Shown: piece after piece, positions 1 through 5,401 of the stretch
Layout of the letters: every line of letters starts with the position of its first letter
Position numbering within the stretch: position 1 is the stretch's first letter
Origin: Armatimonadota bacterium
GTDB taxonomy: Bacteria > Armatimonadota > Zipacnadia > Zipacnadales > FEN-943
Assembly: GCA_026419655.1 (NCBI GenBank)
Contig: JANZZA010000495.1
Coordinates: forward strand, 1-5,401
Length of the DNA: 5,401 nt
Direction: 5' to 3'
The notes under the pieces: model-generated
Seen by the model: only the letters and a program-made list of their open reading frames with translations
What the model was told of the DNA's origin: nothing
Databases searched by the model: none
Program-made: the position numbers and the translations under genes

Positions 1-915
1 CAGGCACGGAAACCGCGCCACGTCGGGCCTGCTGAAAGTCAGCCGACCGACCTCCGGCAGGTCAAGCCTCGGCAGGTCACTGGCCAGCCGCTCGGGATAC
101 GTCAATGCATATTGTATCGGTGCACGCATATCGGGCAAGCCGACCTGGGCCAAGACCGTAGAGTCTATTAGCTGCACGGCCGAGTGTATGATACTCTGAT
201 GATGTACAACCACCTCAATCTTGTCCACTGCCAGACCGAACAGCCAGTGCAACTCGAACACCTCGAAGCCCTTGTTCATCAGCGTTGCCGAATCAATGGT
301 GACCTTGGCGCCCATTCGCCAGGTGGGATGAGCTAGGGCCTGTTCAGGAGTGACTCTGGCAAGCTCCTCGCGGCTAAGGTCAACAAAGGGGCCGCCTGAG
401 GCTGTGAGGAGAACTTTTTCCACCCAGTCAGGCCGCACCGCCTGCAGACACTGAAAAACCGCCGAGATTTCGCTGTCTATGGGCACCAGGGTGGCTCCGT
501 GCCGCTTCGCTGCCTCCACAACCAATCCCCCGGCCGCTACGATGGGTTCTTTAGAAGCAAAGGCCACACGCAGCCCGCGTTGCAAAGCCGCTATCATCGG
601 CTCAAGAGCAGCCAGACCCGCGACAGCAACCACCACGATGTCCGCCGGCACCTGTTCTACGAGGGCTGCCAAAGCTCCTCGGCCGGCACGAATACGAAGG
701 TCAGGCCGCGCAGCGGCAAGCTCCGCAGCCGCCTCCTCTGACGCAAGTGCCACGTCTCCTACCCCCACCACGTCAGCAAGCTCTCCCAACTCATGCCAGC
801 GCGACCAAGCCCCCAACCCTACCACTACGTAGCGTCTTTCCAGCCGCGCTATCACGTCCAGCGTCTGGCGGCCGATTGACCCAGTTGCCCCGAGAATGAG
901 CACCCTCTTAGGCAT
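1..915 (-). CDS. dxr: 1-deoxy-D-xylulose 5-phosphate reductoisomerase, N-terminal 305 residues (runs off left edge)
   Basis: Dxr converts 1-deoxy-D-xylulose 5-phosphate to 2-C-methyl-D-erythritol 4-phosphate with NADPH and a divalent metal, the first committed step of the cytoplasmic MEP isoprenoid pathway. I translated it by hand from the ATG at 915; 305 codons are open to the window edge (family length is about 380-400). Visible motifs: NADPH-binding GATGSIG at residues 9-15; metal-ligand DSE at 147-149; SGGPF near 173-177; active-site loop HPTWRMG at 196-202; DSATLMNKGFE at 208-218, with the third metal ligand E218; HHQSIIHS at 238-245; PDMRAPIQYALTYPER at 261-276. Identity is firm, but the gene is divergent: the His that normally follows DSE is Ile150, LANKE is FASKE (119-123), and the GAAGLxPT segment reads GLAALEPM (100-107). 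A stop lies in frame three codons upstream (924-922), which fixes the start. The ribosome site is weak (AAAGAG, 931-926). The gene could be the only Dxr or a paralogue; the missing C-terminus prevents a full check. Confidence 0.95.
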   Translation of the reverse strand, partial: MPKRVLILGATGSIGRQTLDVIARLERRYVVVGLGAWSRWHELGELADVVGVGDVALASEEAAAELAAARPDLRIRAGRGALAALVEQVPADIVVVAVAGLAALEPMIAALQRGLRVAFASKEPIVAAGGLVVEAAKRHGATLVPIDSEISAVFQCLQAVRPDWVEKVLLTASGGPFVDLSREELARVTPEQALAHPTWRMGAKVTIDSATLMNKGFEVFELHWLFGLAVDKIEVVVHHQSIIHSAVQLIDSTVLAQVGLPDMRAPIQYALTYPERLASDLPRLDLPEVGRLTFSRPDVARFPCL

Positions 916-1168
916 ACAAGCTCAGCTCTTTATACGCTAGCACGGCAGACCCCTTCGGGATACCCACCGACCGCACCGGGTTTAGCCGTTTCTTCTCGAT
1001 AGGAAATTCTTACTCAGGATCATTCCAGACAATCCATTCCTAAACTTTTCTCGGCTCCTTTCACTTCGCCGGCGCACCGACTGTGTAGGCACCGCTGTCG
1101 AGCGGGTCGGTAAGAACTATCCTCACCGCCCGACCTTCGCGTACCGATGCTCCCCTGCTGCCCACATC
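908..1168 (-). pseudogene. Possible relict coding sequence, one frame interrupted by TGA, TAG and TAA
   Basis: Reading a single minus-strand frame gives protein-like stretches separated by stop codons. The first, about 35 residues from 1168, includes VRIVLTDPLDSGAYTVGAPAK and ends at TGA 1063-1061. Short pieces follow, ending at TAG 1042-1040 and TAA 1012-1010. The last is a 33-residue stretch including RLNPVRSVGIPKGSAVLAY, ending at TAA 910-908 inside the dxr start. The last segment has a coding-like base pattern (third position about 70% G+C, second position about 40%, by hand count). All pieces share one frame with no indel. I do not recognise a family; the first segment vaguely resembles the end of a bacterial Ig-like beta domain, but this is only an impression. 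All three stop types occur, which argues against recoding and for decay or chance. The last segment overlaps the proposed RNA fold, and the two readings compete. Confidence 0.25.
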
Positions 1169-1214
1169 CTAAGCGCCGGACTTACAATAGAATGCCAGAG
1201 GGCACCTCGCGCCG
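916..1214. other. Intergenic region without an intact gene, between the C45 lipoprotein gene and dxr
   Basis: This roughly 300-base gap has no ORF that I would call an intact gene on either strand. I found no convincing rho-independent terminator after the lipoprotein stop (no stem followed by a T-run on the minus strand) and no strong promoter. Two items inside it are listed separately: a protein-like reading frame broken by stops (908-1168) and a possible folded leader next to dxr (942-989). A nested inverted repeat, ACCGAC/GTCGGT around a CGCT-GTCG-AGCG hairpin (about 1077-1112), lies inside the protein-like stretch, lacks a T-run, and may be chance. It remains open whether dxr is read through from the upstream genes or has its own promoter here. 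Confidence 0.7.
942..989 (-). promoter_or_regulatory. Possible three-way-junction RNA leader upstream of dxr
   Basis: On the minus strand the segment can fold as a compact junction. The closing stem is ACGGC (989-985) with GCCGT (946-942). The second stem is ACCC (981-978) with GGGT (965-962) around a 12-base loop. The third stem is ATCCC (961-957) with GGGGT (953-949) around a GAA triloop, with one G-U pair. Linkers are TAA, none, and CT. It ends 26 bases before the dxr ATG, so it would sit in the 5' leader. It matches no riboswitch class I know; comparison by eye with TPP, T-box and c-di-GMP elements failed. Stems of four to five pairs in G+C-rich DNA arise often by chance, so support is weak. 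Confidence 0.2.
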
Positions 1215-2444
1215 TCACCGACACCCGGCAGGCATGGCTGGCTGTACCCCAAGGGCCTTGCCAACGTCAAAATACAGGAAGTTTTCGCCATAGGCGGGCC
1301 GACCGGCGGTGCCCAGGGGGGCCGAAGTACAGTTAGCTACCCACATTCTCAGCCCAGTCACGTCCCAGGCCACGGCATGCAGGTCGCCCGTGCCTAAACC
1401 GCGCATGATGTCTTCCATGGCCACGCGCTCGTCAATCTGCCCGTGCTTGGGCTTGAGGGCATCGTAAATCTTCTCATTCCACTGACTGTCGGCTCCCATA
1501 GAGAAGTAGACAACATCGTCAAGGTGGCGGTTTGGCAACGATATTGGGTCAAAAACGTAAGCCCAGTCCTTGCACGTCATCAGCGCCCTGGCCGATGGAA
1601 TCTTGCCGTCGCCTACGCAGTATAAATACGAGCTAGTTCGCCTGGCCGACTGGATCATGCGGACTGCCTGGTCCAGGGTGTCGGCAGTTTCCAGGACGCG
1701 CCGGAGCAAGAAGGGAAACGGTTCCCCAGCCAGTGTTTCCTTTTCATTTCCGAAGTTGTCGCCGATTTCGCTCAAAGCAATTCCGCGGCCGCTGATCCCT
1801 GTGATGCAGCCAATCAGCCCCGCCCAGCCTACGATCACAAAGGGCTTCTTGCCATCGGGCTTGTACACGAAAATCACCGGATAGTTTTGAATACCGGCCT
1901 CTGTGGCGTAGTCAAGAGCCCGTATTTGGTAAAGCCGTCCGTCCTTAGTAGCCTTTCCCCAGGCCGCGAAAAAAGTGCAATGAAACTCAGAGAGGTCGGG
2001 TATTGCCTGGGCCCGCTGGACAGCCCGGATGTCCACCCCAGCACCGTCCGCCAGCCCCCTCATCTCCTCCTTTAGGTCCTTCGAGACGAAGGGAGCCATG
2101 GCCGCCCAGGCTTCGTCGAGTCTGGCCACTGGCACGCCCAGCCCTACCGACATGCCCATTATGGTGACGGAATAGAACTTCCGTATCTTGTCGGCTAGAA
2201 GTTTTCCATGCGTGTAACCCATCTCGTAAGGTGAGCCGCTGAGATACAGTACGTCAATCGCGTCCTCGCCCTCGCCAATGGTGTCAAGCCGGCCCCGGAT
2301 TTCTGGTTTGGGTGTGGACGAGACGGCCCCCGCCGCTAAAACCAAACCGTCGCCACGGCTCGTGGCCTGCGGCTGACAACCACTCAGACCCACAACCATC
2401 ACGGCCAGAAAAACAATATGCCGCCCGCTCTTGTGCCTTTCCAT
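1215..2444 (-). CDS. C45-family Ntn-hydrolase lipoprotein (acyl-transferase/amidohydrolase-like), 409 aa
   Basis: Likely an exported, membrane-anchored member of the peptidase C45 / isopenicillin-N acyltransferase-like superfamily, which cleaves or transfers acyl groups on amides after self-processing; the substrate is unknown. The N-terminus is a lipoprotein signal: basic MERHKSGRH, hydrophobic core 10-20, lipobox LSGC with Cys23 as lipidation site, then a low-complexity linker to about residue 58. Family marks: GSPYEMGYTHGKLL (70-83), and HCTFFAAWGKATKDGR (155-170) followed by RALDY (175-179). This makes Cys156 the predicted nucleophile, exposed by cleavage between His155 and Cys156 into a roughly 130-residue alpha and a 250-residue beta chain. 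ISGRGIALSEIGDN (217-230) and a C-terminal WVANCTSAPLGTAGRPAY region (368-385) also fit. The ATG at 2444 is 3 bases after the upstream helicase stop and has a strong Shine-Dalgarno, so co-transcription and coupling are likely. No terminator is seen after the TGA (1217-1215). Family assignment is confident; the reaction is not. Confidence 0.9.
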   Translation of the reverse strand: MERHKSGRHIVFLAVMVVGLSGCQPQATSRGDGLVLAAGAVSSTPKPEIRGRLDTIGEGEDAIDVLYLSGSPYEMGYTHGKLLADKIRKFYSVTIMGMSVGLGVPVARLDEAWAAMAPFVSKDLKEEMRGLADGAGVDIRAVQRAQAIPDLSEFHCTFFAAWGKATKDGRLYQIRALDYATEAGIQNYPVIFVYKPDGKKPFVIVGWAGLIGCITGISGRGIALSEIGDNFGNEKETLAGEPFPFLLRRVLETADTLDQAVRMIQSARRTSSYLYCVGDGKIPSARALMTCKDWAYVFDPISLPNRHLDDVVYFSMGADSQWNEKIYDALKPKHGQIDERVAMEDIMRGLGTGDLHAVAWDVTGLRMWVANCTSAPLGTAGRPAYGENFLYFDVGKALGVQPAMPAGCR

Positions 2445-2447
2445 GCC

Positions 2448-5401
2448 CTATACCCCCCTTCGGGTAGATACTTCTCGGTCCTCGCAAGCCCACCCAAGTC
2501 CGCAGCCACTACAGCCGTACTCCACTCTTGGCGGCGGCAGCCCCCTGAGCTGCCCCGTGATTTCTGCCACTGCCTGGCCAGCCCTCTCCGCCGCTTCTAG
2601 GCCTTCTCGTGGTAAGGAGACGTGCTCAAAGCGGCCTGGCTGACGCAAGTATACAACGACGGCTTCCCGCGGCCACCTGCCCGTCACCGTGTAAAGCCCG
2701 TAGGAATACAAGGCCACCTGGAAGCGGTCGGCGTCTACTGTCCCTTCGTCTTCAAGCTCCCCTTGTTCGCTTTCCGAGGCCAGGCCAGTCTTGTAATCAA
2801 TAACCACCAGATCCCCGTTCTTTTCCGCAACCGCGTCCACCTTTCCCTCAATAAGGGCGCGGTCTAGCGGGAAGGTAAGGGGAGCCTCGGTGCGCAGCCG
2901 GGCACCCACAAGGTTTTCCTCGTAGAACCTGTGCTCCAGATACCACTCCAGCAGGCTGCGCAGGGTCTCGCGTGTGCGGTCGTCCAGGAACTTCACCTGG
3001 CGGCCGCCTGGAAGGACCGGCCTCAACAAATTGTCGAGTGCCTGCGATCCGCCTGTCCCAACCATACGTAGCAGATGATGAGCCAGGTTACCAATCTCCA
3101 GGGCCGACATGCCCGCCCGAGAGATTCCCGGCGGGCAAGCGCAGTCTGGCAGACCCTCCACGTACCGGAGCCAGTAGTAGCGCGGGCACTGCAGATAGCG
3201 AGCAAGCTCGGTAACGGTGAACCGTCGTCTGGCTCCCGTATCCGGCGGGATCCGGGCCAGCGCAGCAGACAGGTCCACCGGAGGCTGCAAGGTCTCTTCA
3301 GCCTCTGGCTCTTGTCTTGCCGTCCGGGGTAAGTTTTGCAGCCACGACAACCTAAATTCCGCGTCGCGTGGCACCACAAACCATGGACAAAGTCCCTCCG
3401 CCGCAGAAACCGGGGTGAGCTGGCCCTCAGCACTGCAATCAAGCTTGTCCGGCAGTGTCACCCCACAGCCATCCAGAAGCCGCCCCAGCCAACTGTCTTT
3501 CGCCGGGGCCTCCAGCTTGTTCTCATCACCCATGCCCAGGCCCGACGACATGATTAGAATCTCGCTGGCCCGAGTGAGGGCAACGTATAGCAGCCGTTTG
3601 TTCTCGGCAGCTTCTTCTGCATCGTTTGCTCTTTTCACAACTTCGCCTATCAGTCGCCATAAGCGCTCGGGCTGAGCACCAACCTCGGCAGGGACGATCC
3701 CGTATTCAGGGTGCATCCTCGTCAATGACGACGTTCCGGTAACCTCTCTCCGGTTTAGGTCGGCAACAATGACGACCGGCCACTGGAGGCCCTTGGCCCC
3801 ATGGACGGTTGACAAGCGCACACTGTCGCCATGTTCTTCTTCGGTAGGCGCCTGCTCTTCCTTGGCATTTTGCTTGGCCAGAAGCATGAGTTCCTCAGCA
3901 AAGGCCATGAGGCCGCCTCTTCCGGCGCGGTCGAAATCGCGTGCGTAGTCTAAAAGCTTGTGAATGTTGGCCACCCGCCGCTCTCCAGCTGGCAGAGCAG
4001 CCATAGCGGCGCTGTAGCCCGTCTGCTCCACAGCCGCCTCCAACAGGGATGACACCGGCACCCGGTCATAGACCGCGCGCCACTGGCTAAACAGGTCTGC
4101 GGCAAGTCGCAAACGCTCATGTTCTTCGGCAGCAACGTGGCAGTAGGGTTCTCGGCCACTACTTATTGCGCCGGGAGCGTCCGTCAGGCGGTCCCACCAA
4201 GTGCCCCGCGCCTGTGCCAGCCAGAAAAGCGTGGCGTCACTCAACGCAAACATTGGTGAACGGAGCACGCTAACCAGAGCAATGGCGTCGTCAGGGTTAG
4301 CCACGGCCTTGGCCAAATTGATGAGGTCCGCAACTTCTGGCCGCGTATAAAAGCCGCGCCCAGCAGCGTTGTAATATGGCACCCCCAGCTTCTCCAGCTC
4401 CTCCTCGTAGATATGCACGTCAGTGGCAGCGCGAAACAGTATTGCGACGTCGCCAGGCCCTAGCGTGCGATAAGAACTAGAACCGTGGTCATAGACAGGC
4501 GGCGCAGCATCTAGCAGTTGGCGGACGGTCCTGGCTATCAACTCGGCTTCGGCCACGCGCTGAAGGACGGAGGCTTCTCCCGGACGCGCCAGCGCCAGCA
4601 TTCCGAACACCCACGGCCCGTCCCCTATAGGTTCGCGAAGGGCCTGCATGGGCTCATAGGCCACCTCAAACCTCTCAGTCGCTGTGCTGCCCATTACACC
4701 AGGGTTGCAGAAGAGAGCGTTAAAGAAGTCTACTAGCCCGCTGTGGGCACGGAAGGTAGCGGTCAGACGTTCTCTTCGCGCCCCGCTGTCTTCCTCAAAT
4801 TGCCTGCAGGCGTCAGTGAAAACTTTCACGTCCGCGTTGCGGAAGCGGTAAATGGATTGCTTGGCATCGCCCACAACAAAGACACGGCCATTCCCCTCTA
4901 CGCCTTGTTGCAGGCCGGCGAGAAGCCATACCAGGTCGCGCTGGAGGCCGTCCGTGTCCTGAAACTCGTCTACAAGGATATGACGAAAGCGCGTCTGCAG
5001 GGCGCGGCGCACCTCAGCATCAGACCTCAGAAGGTCGCGCAGCCTAATCTGAACATCTTCGAAATCGAGAGCAGGTATGGCAGCCTCAAAATTGCGCCAG
5101 GCTTGTAGGGCGGCGGCCGCCTCGGCCCAGATGGCTGCCGCCACCTCGACCGTTTCTTCGCTGTACTGTGTGGCCAAGGTGTTCAGCTCCCCAAGGAGAT
5201 TTTGGGCGAGTTCCCGCACAGCCGCCATGGCCCGGCGTGCTTGCTCTATCTTCTCGCGGCCCCCCCAGTTATCTTGCCGGCCCAGGTTGATGTTCTTTGT
5301 GGCATTGAGGATCTCGGTGCGGAAATCCGCCAGGCCATCTGAGTGCACGGGAGGCCCATCCTGGAGCAGGTAGTGGACCCGCAACACTTGCTTGGCAAGG
5401 T
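2448..5401 (-). CDS. AddA/RecB-type UvrD-family helicase with C-terminal iron-staple PD-(D/E)XK nuclease, partial (N-terminus beyond right edge)
   Basis: An ATP-driven SF1A helicase-nuclease that resects double-strand breaks for RecA-dependent repair, acting in the cytoplasm, usually with an AddB-type partner. The frame stays open to the window edge, so the GTG at 5387 is probably internal; the Q motif and Walker A lie outside. Numbering from that codon, 979 residues are visible. Helicase motif II is VDEFQDT (139-145), motif III GDAKQSIYRFRNAD (173-186), motif IV around LTATFRAH (208-215), motif V RLSTVHGAKGLQWPVV (524-539), motif VI LLYVALTRA (599-607). The nuclease domain spans about 722-979: GNLAHH (766-771), EGKVD with D851, VIDYKTG with D864 and K866, and the Q890xxxY894 motif, so catalytic residues look intact. 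Cys734 (LQCPRYYW) plus Cys959, Cys962 and Cys968 (CSGCGLGWAC) form the C...CxxCx5C set that binds [4Fe-4S] in AddB and related nucleases. AddA is the best name for the architecture, but B. subtilis AddA lacks this cluster, so I withhold a symbol. AdnA/AdnB-like or RecB-like naming is possible. addB would be expected upstream (right). Confidence 0.95.
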   Translation of the reverse strand, partial: LAKQVLRVHYLLQDGPPVHSDGLADFRTEILNATKNINLGRQDNWGGREKIEQARRAMAAVRELAQNLLGELNTLATQYSEETVEVAAAIWAEAAAALQAWRNFEAAIPALDFEDVQIRLRDLLRSDAEVRRALQTRFRHILVDEFQDTDGLQRDLVWLLAGLQQGVEGNGRVFVVGDAKQSIYRFRNADVKVFTDACRQFEEDSGARRERLTATFRAHSGLVDFFNALFCNPGVMGSTATERFEVAYEPMQALREPIGDGPWVFGMLALARPGEASVLQRVAEAELIARTVRQLLDAAPPVYDHGSSSYRTLGPGDVAILFRAATDVHIYEEELEKLGVPYYNAAGRGFYTRPEVADLINLAKAVANPDDAIALVSVLRSPMFALSDATLFWLAQARGTWWDRLTDAPGAISSGREPYCHVAAEEHERLRLAADLFSQWRAVYDRVPVSSLLEAAVEQTGYSAAMAALPAGERRVANIHKLLDYARDFDRAGRGGLMAFAEELMLLAKQNAKEEQAPTEEEHGDSVRLSTVHGAKGLQWPVVIVADLNRREVTGTSSLTRMHPEYGIVPAEVGAQPERLWRLIGEVVKRANDAEEAAENKRLLYVALTRASEILIMSSGLGMGDENKLEAPAKDSWLGRLLDGCGVTLPDKLDCSAEGQLTPVSAAEGLCPWFVVPRDAEFRLSWLQNLPRTARQEPEAEETLQPPVDLSAALARIPPDTGARRRFTVTELARYLQCPRYYWLRYVEGLPDCACPPGISRAGMSALEIGNLAHHLLRMVGTGGSQALDNLLRPVLPGGRQVKFLDDRTRETLRSLLEWYLEHRFYEENLVGARLRTEAPLTFPLDRALIEGKVDAVAEKNGDLVVIDYKTGLASESEQGELEDEGTVDADRFQVALYSYGLYTVTGRWPREAVVVYLRQPGRFEHVSLPREGLEAAERAGQAVAEITGQLRGLPPPRVEYGCSGCGLGWACEDREVSTRRGV
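2453..2460 (-). promoter_or_regulatory. Ribosome binding site of the C45 lipoprotein gene, inside the helicase 3' end
   Basis: AAGGGGGG on the minus strand lies 8 bases before the ATG at 2444. It is formed by the last sense codons of the helicase-nuclease gene (the Arg-Gly-Val codons before TAG 2450-2448). Spacing is ideal, it decides the ATG start, and it implies translational coupling of the two genes. Confidence 0.75.

Noticed and set aside
479..832. Plus-strand ORF of 117 codons opposite dxr
   Set aside because: Low-complexity Ala/Thr/Ser/Arg-rich translation, antisense to the well-supported dxr frame; a typical G+C-rich shadow.
929..934. TATAAA as a -10 box for dxr
   Set aside because: No -35 at proper spacing, and transcription would start only a few bases before the ATG, removing the ribosome site.
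1006..1032. TTGTCT and AAGAAT as a promoter for dxr
   Set aside because: Each hexamer matches consensus at only four of six positions and the 15-base spacer is short; not distinguishable from chance.
1077..1112. Nested inverted repeat ACCGAC...GTCGGT with inner CGCT-GTCG-AGCG, considered as a terminator for the lipoprotein gene
   Set aside because: No T-run follows on the minus strand and the outer arms are separated by a long loop.
1061..1172. TGA at 1061-1063 as selenocysteine or other recoding within the broken frame
   Set aside because: TAG and TAA also interrupt the same frame, so recoding of one codon would not restore a protein.
3023..3442. Minus-strand ORF of 139 codons in another frame of the helicase-nuclease gene
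   Set aside because: Same-strand out-of-frame shadow, Arg/Cys/Trp-rich, with no domain.
3217..3675. Plus-strand ORF of 152 codons opposite the helicase-nuclease
   Set aside because: Ser/Arg-rich, no recognisable motif, and antisense to conserved helicase motif VI and linker coding sequence.
4743..5108. Plus-strand ORF of 121 codons opposite the helicase
   Set aside because: The translation looks more protein-like than most shadows, but it is antisense to motifs II-III of a certain gene and has no convincing ribosome site.

Overview
This window carries three protein-coding genes, all on the minus strand. In transcription order (right to left) they are: (1) the C-terminal four-fifths or so of an AddA/RecB-type helicase-nuclease, entering from the right edge; (2) a complete lipoprotein of the C45/acyl-transferase Ntn-hydrolase superfamily, starting 3 bases after the helicase stop; (3) after a gap of about 300 bases, the N-terminal 305 residues of 1-deoxy-D-xylulose 5-phosphate reductoisomerase (Dxr), leaving by the left edge. 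No tRNA, rRNA, CRISPR array, insertion sequence or integrase is visible.

Organism: a bacterium with moderately high G+C (about 60% by eye). The MEP isoprenoid pathway, an AddA-type recombination nuclease rather than RecBCD, strong AGGGGGG-type ribosome sites and a lipobox lipoprotein suit a Gram-positive clostridial or related thermophile-type lineage of Bacillota. This is inference; nothing here fixes the genus, and Chloroflexota or similar phyla are not excluded.

Layout by region. 1-915: dxr, partial, with an intact frame but several unusual substitutions. 916-1214: intergenic. It lacks a full gene but shows two protein-like stretches in one frame, broken by TGA, TAG and TAA, which may be a relict gene. 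It also has a possible small three-way-junction RNA just upstream of dxr. 1215-2444: C45-family lipoprotein. 2448-5401: helicase-nuclease, open to the right edge.

How the genes relate: the helicase-nuclease and the lipoprotein are probably co-transcribed and translationally coupled, because the lipoprotein's Shine-Dalgarno lies in the last codons of the helicase gene. Their jobs are unrelated on known biology (cytoplasmic DNA end processing versus an extracytoplasmic amide/acyl hydrolase or transferase). dxr is cytoplasmic isoprenoid synthesis and is not directly preceded by its usual neighbour cdsA. I see no convincing undescribed multi-gene system. The best leads are the iron-staple nuclease on an AddA-type subunit, the divergent Dxr active-site motifs, the odd addA-lipoprotein coupling, and the structured or relict sequence before dxr.
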